A stretch of DNA of 5,467 nucleotides, from assembly GCA_005786775.1 (NCBI GenBank), contig SYDD01000246.1, positions 1 through 5,467 on the forward strand, in the 5' to 3' direction. The notes below the pieces were generated by a model that was not told where the DNA came from, did not search any database, and saw only the letters and a program-made list of their open reading frames with translations. Both the position numbers and the translations under genes were made by a program. Source of the DNA: Opitutaceae bacterium (GTDB lineage Bacteria > Verrucomicrobiota > Verrucomicrobiia > Opitutales > Opitutaceae). This document shows positions 1 through 5,338 of the stretch, one piece after another (the first letter of the stretch is position 1; each line of letters begins with the position of its first letter).

Positions 1-3
1 CCG

Positions 4-291
4 ATGCCCGCCCAACGCCTCACTCCCGCCGCGCTGGCGGCCTTGTCCGCCACCTTGCCCGCCTGGACCCTGCACGAGGGCAGGTTGCGCCGGGAGTTCC
101 GGTTCGCGGACTTCTCCGCGGCCTTTGGCTTCATGACGCGGGTCGCGCTGGCTGCCGAGCAGTTGGGGCATCACCCGGACTGGAGCAACGTCTGGAACCG
201 CGTGACCATCACCCTTTCGACCCACGATCTGGGCGCGTTGTCGGACCTCGACGTGGAACTGGCCCGGCGCATCAACGCCTTGGCCGGCTGA
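4..291 (+). CDS. phhB: Pterin-4a-carbinolamine dehydratase (PCD/DCoH family)
   Basis: A 95-residue protein, the usual length for this family. PCD dehydrates 4a-hydroxytetrahydropterin, which forms when aromatic amino acid hydroxylases act, so the pterin cofactor can be recycled in the cytoplasm. The family signature is plain: E52, then H56-H57-P58, W64 after five residues, H74 nine residues later, and acidic residues at 75, 81 and 83. The N-terminal half (LPAWTL, then a basic patch and REFRF at 30-34) matches the strand that precedes the active-site helix. The ATG at 4 gives a normal N-terminus, but only 3 nt of upstream sequence are visible, so a slightly earlier start or a ribosome binding site cannot be judged. 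No phenylalanine hydroxylase gene is present in the window. The stop at 289-291 lies inside a small palindrome. Family assignment is secure; the symbol phhB is by homology only. Confidence 0.93.
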   Translation: MPAQRLTPAALAALSATLPAWTLHEGRLRREFRFADFSAAFGFMTRVALAAEQLGHHPDWSNVWNRVTITLSTHDLGALSDLDVELARRINALAG

Positions 292-534
292 AGGCCTTCC
301 GCTTCGGAATCCCCTTGCCCCGCCCAAGCGCCGGTTTACAGCAGGCGCTCCCGTGTCGTTTTCCGACCAGATCGACTCCGCAGGCCCCGTCGACCCCGGG
401 GCCGTGCGGCTCCAGGGTCGCCCGGCTTGCACCGCGCAATCCACGCCGGGACGGGATTGGCCGTCGACCCGGGCGGGCTTGCCGTTCAGGTGTTCGTCGG
501 ATGGTCCCGCGGCATCGGTGGTCATCCCGGTTCC
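292..534. other. Spacer between the PCD gene and the glycosylation operon
   Basis: This 243-nt stretch holds no gene that I recognise. It begins with a short hairpin (TTCCG-CTT-CGGAA, 297-309) just after the PCD stop. It contains the sequence CCGTCGACCC twice (387-396 and 461-470), probably by chance in such GC-rich DNA. A 61-codon ORF (353-538, listed separately) fills its second half. I could not find a convincing -35/-10 pair. If the downstream operon has its own promoter, this is where it would lie, and it does not look like a sigma70 consensus. Confidence 0.5.
297..309 (+). terminator. Small hairpin after the PCD gene, possible weak terminator
   Basis: TTCCG (297-301) pairs perfectly with CGGAA (305-309) around a 3-nt loop, starting 6 nt after the PCD stop codon. 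No U-rich run follows (the next bases are TCCCCTTGCCCC), so it does not meet the usual criteria for an intrinsic terminator. It may be only a 3' stabilising hairpin. Confidence 0.2.
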
Positions 535-538
535 GTGA
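353..538 (+). CDS. Uncertain small ORF upstream of the GT-C gene, possible leader
   Basis: A GTG-initiated 61-codon ORF whose TGA (536-538) overlaps the probable GTG start of the GT-C glycosyltransferase (535-537), giving a GTGA junction. About 80 percent of its codons end in G or C, slightly below the clear genes here. A weak CAGG (342-345) sits 7 nt before the start. The peptide has no transmembrane segment or known domain. Its last residues (ASVVIPVP) happen to resemble the first strand of a GT2 glycosyltransferase, which could be chance or a relic. The alternative is that this DNA is noncoding, or that the GT-C gene starts further upstream in its own frame (TTG 427 or GTG 490). The call rests mainly on the stop/start overlap and is weak. 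Confidence 0.22.
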   Translation: MSFSDQIDSAGPVDPGAVRLQGRPACTAQSTPGRDWPSTRAGLPFRCSSDGPAASVVIPVP

Positions 539-2628
539 TCCAGCCGGACGCTTCCCTTTGGGCCAGGGCTTGGGGCGCACTGTGTCGCAGGGGTGAACCT
601 TGGGCAGTGGTCGCCCTGCTGGCCTGTTTCGCGTTCGCCGGCGTCGACCACCTTCGCGGTACCTCGCCGGTCTTCGATGAGCCTTACTTCCTGCATTCGG
701 GCGTGACCAACCTCACCGCGGGGGCGCCGAAGCAGGCCACGGCCAATCTGGTGCTGGCGCAGAACTGGATGGCTCTTCCGATGCTGTTGCAACGGCCCCG
801 CACCGAGCCCTCACCGGAACCGCCCGGGTCCGTCGCCCCCCGCCTCGATCCGGCGACGCGCTTCCTTTTCGACCCGGCCAATGACTGGAGATGGATCCTG
901 CGGGCTGGCCGGGGGATGATCCTGCTGGTCGGCATCGCCCTCGGGATTCTGGTGTGGCGCTGGTCGCGGGAACTGTTCGGCCCGGCCGGGGCGCTGCTCT
1001 CCCTCGGGCTCTACTGCTTCTCGCCCACGATGGTCGCCAACAGTTCGCTCGCGACCGTGGACCTCTTCACCGCCTTCTGGTTCAGCCTGGCGATGCGGAG
1101 CGGGTGGCGCCTCTACGGTCGCGTGACGCCCGGCAACATCATCACCTGCGGGATTTCCGCGGGCCTGCTCGCGGCGACCAAGTTCTCCTCGATCCTGCTG
1201 CTCCCGATGGCGCTCGGGCTGGCCCTGGCCCGGACCGCGATGCGCGAGCCCGTGGAACTTTCTTGGCCGGGCGGAGGAACCCGGTCGGCGAGCTCCCCCG
1301 GGCAGCGGGCGCGGCTCCTCGCCCTGGCCTCGGTGGCGGCCCTGGTGGTCAGTCTGCTCACGCTCTGGGCCTGCTACGCCCCGCAATTGACGTGGTTTCG
1401 GGCGGCCGAGGGGGCGCAGCTCTCGCAGCAGGATCTCGCGCGCGCCTACACTGGCTCGCTGGCCGGGCCGCTCGACTGGCTTGAGCGGATGAGTCTTTTG
1501 CCGGCGCCCTACCTGCACGATGTCAGGGTTTTCCTGACCACCACCACGGTCCGCCGGGCCTATCTCGCCGGTGAGTATTCCCTCGGCGGCTGGTGGCACT
1601 TCTTCCCGGTGGTCTGGTTCCTTAAGGCCCCGGTTCCCCTCCTGCTGGCGCTGGGGGGTGCGGTGCTGGGCCTCGGCTGGCGGCGGCCAAACCGGCCCTC
1701 GGCCGCGCGATCCGTTGGGACTGGGGAAGCCGGGCAGCGGCCGGCGCCGGCCCGCCGCGACCTGCTGCCGTGGCTAGTGCTGATCGCGGTGTACCTCGCC
1801 GCCAGCATGGCGAGCGGGCTCAACATCGGGATCCGGCATCTCCTGCCGTTGTTCCCCCCCCTGTTTGTGCTCGCCGGCGCCGCCGTGTTGCTGCCGGTGG
1901 CCGCCCGCGGGCGCCGCATCGCCGTCGCCTGCCTCGTGCTTTGGTCGGCCCGGGAACTTGCGACCGTGCCGGGGCAATACCTGTCCTACTGCAATCCCCT
2001 CGCCGGCGGATCCCGAGAGGGTCACCGCTGGTTCGTCGACAGTTCCTATGAGTGGGGACAGGACCTGCCGGCCCTCGAGCAGTGGCTGGAGCGGCGCCGG
2101 GCCGGTGGTCCCCGGCCGCCCATCCACTTCTCTTATTTCGGCAACGCGGACCTCCGGCGCTTCCAGTTGGACGGCGCGATCCTGCTCCCGCAGTTCTTTG
2201 AGACGCGACCGCCCGCGATCCGGGAGCTGGGACCGGGCACGTACGTGATCAGCGCGACGATGCTGCGCACGGTCTACGGTCCGCTCTTCGGCCCCTGGCG
2301 CCCCAGTTACGAGGAGCTTTACCAGGAGCTGCGGGGCCTTTTCCGCGCCGCCCTCGAGGCGGGAGCCCGGGCGGGGTCCCGCCTCGAGGTCTCGCCGGAG
2401 GATTGGTCGCGCCTCCAGGTCTTCGACCATCTGCGTTTCGCCCGGCTGTGCGCGCGGCTGCGCGAACGCGAGCCGGATGGCCGCGTGACTAATGGGCTCC
2501 TCGTCTACGAGCTCTCCCCGGCCGAACTTGCGGCCGCTCTCGACGGCCCGTCCCCCGTCCTCGCGCCGACGGATGCCGTTTTGGGATCGAAAAGCTATCC
2601 GCAGGAGGCATTGGATTTCCTGAAATGA
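535..2628 (+). CDS. GT-C membrane glycosyltransferase, GT39/PMT-ArnT type
   Basis: A roughly 697-residue integral membrane enzyme, expected to transfer a sugar from a polyprenyl-phosphate donor to an acceptor on the outer face of the inner membrane. Numbering from GTG 535, the first membrane helix is at about 23-40, followed by the catalytic-type acidic pair D48-E49 (FDEP) in the first outer loop. D176 (SSLATVD) and K216 (AATKFS) are further family landmarks. Hydrophobic segments lie near 127-142, 151-169, 177-190, 202-232, 260-282, 353-381, 412-426, 435-457 and 461-471. After the last helix come YLSYCNPLAGG (482-492) and DSSYEWGQDL (502-511), typical of this family, then a soluble tail of about 190 residues. 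GTG 535 was chosen because the sequence upstream is not membrane-like; TTG 427 and GTG 490 are in-frame alternatives and no start has a strong Shine-Dalgarno. The stop overlaps the next gene (ATGA). Sugar and acceptor are unknown. Confidence 0.88.
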   Translation: MIQPDASLWARAWGALCRRGEPWAVVALLACFAFAGVDHLRGTSPVFDEPYFLHSGVTNLTAGAPKQATANLVLAQNWMALPMLLQRPRTEPSPEPPGSVAPRLDPATRFLFDPANDWRWILRAGRGMILLVGIALGILVWRWSRELFGPAGALLSLGLYCFSPTMVANSSLATVDLFTAFWFSLAMRSGWRLYGRVTPGNIITCGISAGLLAATKFSSILLLPMALGLALARTAMREPVELSWPGGGTRSASSPGQRARLLALASVAALVVSLLTLWACYAPQLTWFRAAEGAQLSQQDLARAYTGSLAGPLDWLERMSLLPAPYLHDVRVFLTTTTVRRAYLAGEYSLGGWWHFFPVVWFLKAPVPLLLALGGAVLGLGWRRPNRPSAARSVGTGEAGQRPAPARRDLLPWLVLIAVYLAASMASGLNIGIRHLLPLFPPLFVLAGAAVLLPVAARGRRIAVACLVLWSARELATVPGQYLSYCNPLAGGSREGHRWFVDSSYEWGQDLPALEQWLERRRAGGPRPPIHFSYFGNADLRRFQLDGAILLPQFFETRPPAIRELGPGTYVISATMLRTVYGPLFGPWRPSYEELYQELRGLFRAALEAGARAGSRLEVSPEDWSRLQVFDHLRFARLCARLREREPDGRVTNGLLVYELSPAELAAALDGPSPVLAPTDAVLGSKSYPQEALDFLK
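2603..2608 (+). promoter_or_regulatory. Shine-Dalgarno-like AGGAGG upstream of the GT2 gene
   Basis: A full AGGAGG lies inside the last codons of the GT-C gene, but 16 nt separate it from the ATG at 2625, longer than the usual 5-9 nt. The GT2 frame has no ATG, GTG or TTG closer to it. Initiation is therefore probably helped by ribosomes terminating at the overlapping ATGA. Confidence 0.5.
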
Positions 2629-3425
2629 CGCCGCCCGAGCCCCTGGCGAAGCTGCCCGAGAGCCTCTCGGTCGTGATCCCCACCTTCAAGGAGGCGCGGC
2701 GGCTGCCGGCGACCCTGCGGGAAGTGCTCGCCTACCTGGAGCGGCGTTGCGACGCGTTCGAATTGATCGTGGTGGATGACAACAGCCCGGATGGCACGGG
2801 TGACCTCGTGCGGGAGTTCGCGGTAAGCCACCCGCAGGTGCGGCTGCTGCTGCAGCCCTCCCGGATCGGCAAGGGTGCGGCCCTGCGCCGGGGCTGCCTC
2901 GCCGCGACAGGAGAGCGCGTGCTGTTCATGGATGCCGATCACGCCACCCCCATCGCGACGGTGGAGGAGTTCCTGCCCCGCCTGCGCGGCGTGGAGGTGG
3001 GGGTCGTCGCCGGAGTGCGGACCTACCAGGAGGGCGAATCCCGTGCGCGCCGCCTCGTGGGCCTTCTCTGCCAGCTCCTCGCCCATCTGATCGTCTTCCG
3101 CAAGGCGGTGGTCGACAGCCAGTGCGGCTTCAAGCTGTTCACCCGCGCGGCCGCCCAGCGGCTGTTCTCGCTCGCGCGGGTCAATGGCGGGATGATCGAC
3201 GTCGAGCTTTTCGCGCTGATGCACCGCCTCGGGATTCCCTGCCGCTACGAGCCGGTCCATTGGCGCAACCAGGAGGGCTCCCGCGTGAATTTCGTGGTCA
3301 GCGCCTTCCGCGACCCGCTGGATATGCTCAAGGTCCGGGCGCGCGATGTCCTGGGCGTCTATGGCGCGCCGGTGGCCCCCGGCCGGCAACCGTGGGAGCG
3401 GGCGGGCGCCCGCCCAACCCGATGA
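2625..3425 (+). CDS. Polyprenyl-phosphate glycosyltransferase, GT2, ALG5/DPM1-like
   Basis: A 266-residue GT-A fold enzyme expected to move a hexose from a nucleotide sugar to a polyprenyl phosphate at the cytoplasmic membrane face. Motifs in order: SVVIPTFKE (15-23), the nucleotide-binding DDNSPDGT (51-58), GKGAALRRG (82-90), the metal-binding D103-A-D105 within DADHATP, QCGFKLF (166-172), D192/E194 in the IDVELF block, and EGS (217-219). GKGAALRRG plus DAD-x-AT is closer to the ALG5 (dolichyl-phosphate glucosyltransferase) pattern than to DPM1, so glucose is the first guess for the sugar, though mannose or another hexose is possible. No C-terminal membrane helices follow, so it would be a peripheral protein. 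It overlaps the GT-C gene by 4 nt, which suggests that the product of this enzyme feeds that transferase. The last 25 residues are proline- and arginine-rich and are encoded partly by a perfect palindrome. Confidence 0.9.
   Translation: MTPPEPLAKLPESLSVVIPTFKEARRLPATLREVLAYLERRCDAFELIVVDDNSPDGTGDLVREFAVSHPQVRLLLQPSRIGKGAALRRGCLAATGERVLFMDADHATPIATVEEFLPRLRGVEVGVVAGVRTYQEGESRARRLVGLLCQLLAHLIVFRKAVVDSQCGFKLFTRAAAQRLFSLARVNGGMIDVELFALMHRLGIPCRYEPVHWRNQEGSRVNFVVSAFRDPLDMLKVRARDVLGVYGAPVAPGRQPWERAGARPTR
3400..3415. repeat. Perfect 16-nt GC palindrome at the 3' end of the GT2 gene
   Basis: GGGCGGGCGCCCGCCC is its own reverse complement. In RNA it would fold as a 6-bp all-GC stem with a GCGC loop. 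It lies within the last codons of the GT2 gene, 7 nt before the stop codon. The following bases (AACCCGATGAAG) contain no U run, so it is not a standard intrinsic terminator. It marks the only junction in the operon where adjacent main genes do not overlap. Confidence 0.6.
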
Positions 3426-3487
3426 AGCCTCGTCCAGCGCGGATCCGGTCCCGACCGATCGTGTCCGAAAAACGGAGGTCCTCGTGA
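3422..3487 (+). CDS. Possible 21-codon linker ORF between GT2 and methyltransferase
   Basis: An ATG-initiated ORF encoding a very basic peptide of 21 residues (8 are K or R), ending RRSS. Its ATG overlaps the GT2 stop as ATGA (3422-3425) and its TGA overlaps the methyltransferase GTG start as GTGA (3484-3487). It has no Shine-Dalgarno of its own and would depend on ribosomes reinitiating after the GT2 gene. The methyltransferase Shine-Dalgarno lies inside it. If translated, its likely use is to carry ribosomes across the gap rather than to make a working peptide. It may equally be a chance ORF, as short frames are common in this GC-rich DNA. Confidence 0.25.
   Translation: MKPRPARIRSRPIVSEKRRSS
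3474..3479 (+). promoter_or_regulatory. Ribosome binding site of the methyltransferase gene
   Basis: GGAGGT followed by a 4-nt spacer and GTG at 3484. This strong, well-placed site decides the start in favour of GTG 3484 over the in-frame ATG at 3346, which would lie within the GT2 gene and add 46 residues of low-complexity sequence. Confidence 0.8.
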
Positions 3488-4176
3488 GTGCCCCGGCCGG
3501 GCCCGCGGCTGGCGCCCAAAGTCCTGAGAGCGAGGAGTGGCACCGGAATTACGGCGATCCGGCGGCGATGGCCCGGCGCCGCGCGGCGATGGCGGGCAAG
3601 CTCCGACGCCTCGGCTTTCCGGCGGGCGAGACCGGGGCGGTCCTCGATGTCTGCTGCGGGCACGGCGAGACGCTGGAGTGCCTCCACGCGGCCGGGGTGC
3701 GCGACCTGCACGGGGTGGATCTGATGGTCCCGCCGCATCTCCAGCAGGATCCGCGCTTCACGGTACGATCCGCCGGCGCCTCCGCCTTGCCGTATCCCGA
3801 TGCCCGCTTCGACTGGGTGTTCTGCATCCACAGCCTGCACCATCTGGCTTCCGCGGAGGAAGTGGCGCGTTTCCTCCGGGAGGCGGAGCGCGTGCTCAAG
3901 CCCGGGGGGCGCCTAGCGGTCCTGGATTTCCCGGCCAGTCCCCAGATCCTGACCGCTTTCTGGTTCTTCCGCCACGGGTGGCTCCAGTTCACGCCCTACC
4001 TGCGCTGGTTCACCACCGTCGTCCGCGAGGAATGGTGGTTCCTGCGCACCTACCTGCCGCAGTGGCCGACGGTCCGCCGGTTGCTCCTGCACGGGCCCTT
4101 GCAGGTCGAACGCCACCGCCACGGGCTCTTTTACTTCCACCTGACCCTGCGCAAGCCGGCGCAATCCGCGCGATGA
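3484..4176 (+). CDS. Class I SAM-dependent methyltransferase (Methyltransf_11 type)
   Basis: A 230-residue Rossmann-fold methyltransferase. Motif I is VLDVCCGHGE (53-62), with D55 and a cysteine pair where many relatives have GCG. HGVDL (76-80) supplies the acidic residue D79 at the end of strand 2, expected to hold the SAM ribose. ALPYPDARFDWVF (101-113) and the SLHHL segment (117-121) form the motif IV region, and ERVLKPGGRLAVLDF (135-149) is the usual post-I helix and strand. After residue 155 comes an aromatic-rich C-terminal region (W160, F161, F162, W166, F169, Y172, W175, F176, W184, W185, F186, Y190, W194), which may form a lid or touch the membrane. The GTG start is set by a good Shine-Dalgarno. 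The stop overlaps the SDR gene as ATGA. The substrate is unknown; a lipid, sugar or quinone-like molecule would fit. Context suggests envelope glycan or glycolipid tailoring. Confidence 0.9.
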   Translation: MSAPAGPAAGAQSPESEEWHRNYGDPAAMARRRAAMAGKLRRLGFPAGETGAVLDVCCGHGETLECLHAAGVRDLHGVDLMVPPHLQQDPRFTVRSAGASALPYPDARFDWVFCIHSLHHLASAEEVARFLREAERVLKPGGRLAVLDFPASPQILTAFWFFRHGWLQFTPYLRWFTTVVREEWWFLRTYLPQWPTVRRLLLHGPLQVERHRHGLFYFHLTLRKPAQSAR

Positions 4177-5177
4177 GGCTGGAACGTCTGTTGCTGACCG
4201 GATTTCCAGGTTGGCTGACGACGCGGGTGCTGGACGATCTGCTCGCGCGGCCCCCGGAGGGCCTCCGGGAGGTCGTGTGCCTCAGCGAGCCGGGGGCCGA
4301 GCTCGCGCTGCCCGCCCGGCCCGCGATCCCCGTGCGCGTGATCCGCGGCACCTTGGACGACGGGCGTGCGTTGGCGGCCGCGGTGGCCGGCTGTGCTGGC
4401 GTGCTGCACGCGGCGGGAGTCCTGCACGTGCGCCGCACCTCGGACTGGTACCGCGTCAACACGGAAGGAACGCGCGGCCTGTTGGCCGCGGCGCTCCGCA
4501 CCGGCGGCCTGCGCCGGTTCGTGCTGGTGAGCAGCAACGCGGCCGCCGGCCGGGCGCCGCGCGCGGGAATCCTCCTCCGGGAGGATATGGTGGCGCGACC
4601 GCTGAGCCACTACGGCCGGAGCAAGCGTCTGGCGGAGGAGATCGTGCTGCGGGAGCGGGCGGCGGCCGAGATCGTGGTGCTGCGCCCGTGCATGTTCTAT
4701 GGACCGCCGGTACCACCCCGGCACGTCGAGGTTTACCGGCGGATCCAATCAGGCCGGATGCCCTTGGTCGGGGGCGGGAACTTCGATCGCAGTGTGACCC
4801 ACATCGGCAACCTGGTGGACGCCTGCCGCCTCGCGCTGTGGCACCCGAGGGCCGCCGGGGAGATCTTTCACATCGCGGACCGTCATCCGTGCACCACCCT
4901 CGCGGTGGTGCAGGCGATGGCCGCGGCCCTTGAGGTCAAGCCACGCTTCCTGCACTTGCCGCCCGCGGTCGCGCGTTGTGCTCACGCGTTGGATCGGCTG
5001 CTCGCCGCGGCAGAGGTTTACGTTCAGCCCCTTCACCTGCTCGGCGAGGCCGACTGGCACGTGGGCGTTTCCGTGGAAAAGGCGGTCTCCCTGCTGGGTT
5101 ATGACCCCAAGGTGGATCTTCGCGACGGGATGAGGTCTGCCGTCGAGTGGTGTCGGGCACGAGGACTCCTGGATTGA
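4173..5177 (+). CDS. Extended-SDR NAD(P)-dependent epimerase/dehydratase/reductase
   Basis: A 334-residue extended short-chain dehydrogenase/reductase, near the family's normal length. The nucleotide-binding turn is TGFPGWLT (9-16), with threonine at the usual third glycine position. Further landmarks are GTLDD (59-63), HAAGV (79-83), YRVNTEGT (93-100), the catalytic serine region VSSN (119-122), the Y147-x3-K151 pair, RPCMFYGP (171-178) and VTHIGNLVDA (208-217). The C-terminal block, with EKAVSLLGYDP and a final AVEWCRARGLL, resembles sugar-nucleotide epimerases and the 3-beta-HSD/dihydroflavonol-reductase-like branch. The reaction (sugar epimerisation, dehydration or ketone reduction) cannot be chosen from sequence alone. 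The ATG at 4173 overlaps the methyltransferase stop; no Shine-Dalgarno precedes it, so translation is probably coupled. The same reading frame stays open upstream to 3537, but that part is an out-of-frame shadow of the methyltransferase gene. Confidence 0.9.
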   Translation: MRLERLLLTGFPGWLTTRVLDDLLARPPEGLREVVCLSEPGAELALPARPAIPVRVIRGTLDDGRALAAAVAGCAGVLHAAGVLHVRRTSDWYRVNTEGTRGLLAAALRTGGLRRFVLVSSNAAAGRAPRAGILLREDMVARPLSHYGRSKRLAEEIVLRERAAAEIVVLRPCMFYGPPVPPRHVEVYRRIQSGRMPLVGGGNFDRSVTHIGNLVDACRLALWHPRAAGEIFHIADRHPCTTLAVVQAMAAALEVKPRFLHLPPAVARCAHALDRLLAAAEVYVQPLHLLGEADWHVGVSVEKAVSLLGYDPKVDLRDGMRSAVEWCRARGLLD

Positions 5178-5338
5178 CCAGGGAGCGGGCTGAAGGCGCC
5201 TTCCCGGACGCGCTCCCGGAAATTTCCCCAACCCGGTGCGCCGCAAAGGCAGATTGGCGCCGCAAGAGGCCCGGTGCCATCCGCACCAGCCTCTGGCGCG
5301 CCCAGCGTGACCGGGCCCCGCGGGCTGACGCGCCCGCC
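5178..5338. other. Convergent intergenic region
   Basis: 161 nt between the stop of the SDR gene and the stop of the probable minus-strand gene. Besides the hairpin at 5181-5217, CGCCCGCC (5331-5338) can pair with GGCGGGCG (5349-5356) across the minus-strand stop codon, with a 10-nt loop. I see no gene, promoter or RNA in it. Confidence 0.45.
5181..5217. terminator. Candidate hairpin terminator after the SDR gene
   Basis: GGGAGCG (5181-5187) pairs perfectly with CGCTCCC (5211-5217), starting 4 nt after the SDR stop. The loop contains a second palindrome, GAAGGCGCCTTC (5192-5203). Just downstream is GGAAATTTCC (5218-5227), itself a palindrome and the only AT-rich patch nearby. The T run is only three bases, so this is not a classic intrinsic terminator, but the site between two convergent genes is where a terminator would be expected. 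Confidence 0.35.

Noticed and set aside
315..343. Possible promoter around TTGCCC and GGTTTACAG before the glycosylation operon
   Set aside because: The two hexamers match the consensus poorly and no spacing gives a credible -35/-10 pair, so it is not listed as a promoter.
387..473. CCGTCGACCC occurring twice upstream of the GT-C gene
   Set aside because: Two copies of a short GC-rich string, with no third copy or symmetry suggesting an operator; probably chance.
811..1599. Long open frame of 262 codons on the minus strand opposite the GT-C gene
   Set aside because: Its product is rich in Arg, Gly, Pro and Glu with no domain, while the plus strand has clear membrane helices and GT-C motifs. 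In DNA this GC-rich, antisense frames stay open by chance.
2595..3389. 264-codon minus-strand frame covering nearly the whole GT2 gene
   Set aside because: It mirrors the codon structure of the GT2 gene, whose motifs are unambiguous; the antisense product is rich in His, Gln and Arg with no recognisable fold.
3346..3483. Methyltransferase start at ATG 3346
   Set aside because: It would overlap the GT2 gene by 80 nt and add a low-complexity stretch, whereas GTG 3484 has a well-spaced GGAGGT.
3537..4172. Upstream extension of the SDR reading frame giving a 546-residue fusion
   Set aside because: This part is the methyltransferase DNA read in another frame and is low-complexity. The SDR begins naturally at ATG 4173, directly before the strand leading to TGFPGW.
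4211..4933. 240-codon plus-strand frame inside the SDR gene
   Set aside because: A Gly-, Arg- and Ala-rich shadow in another frame, with no motifs, fully inside a well-supported SDR gene.
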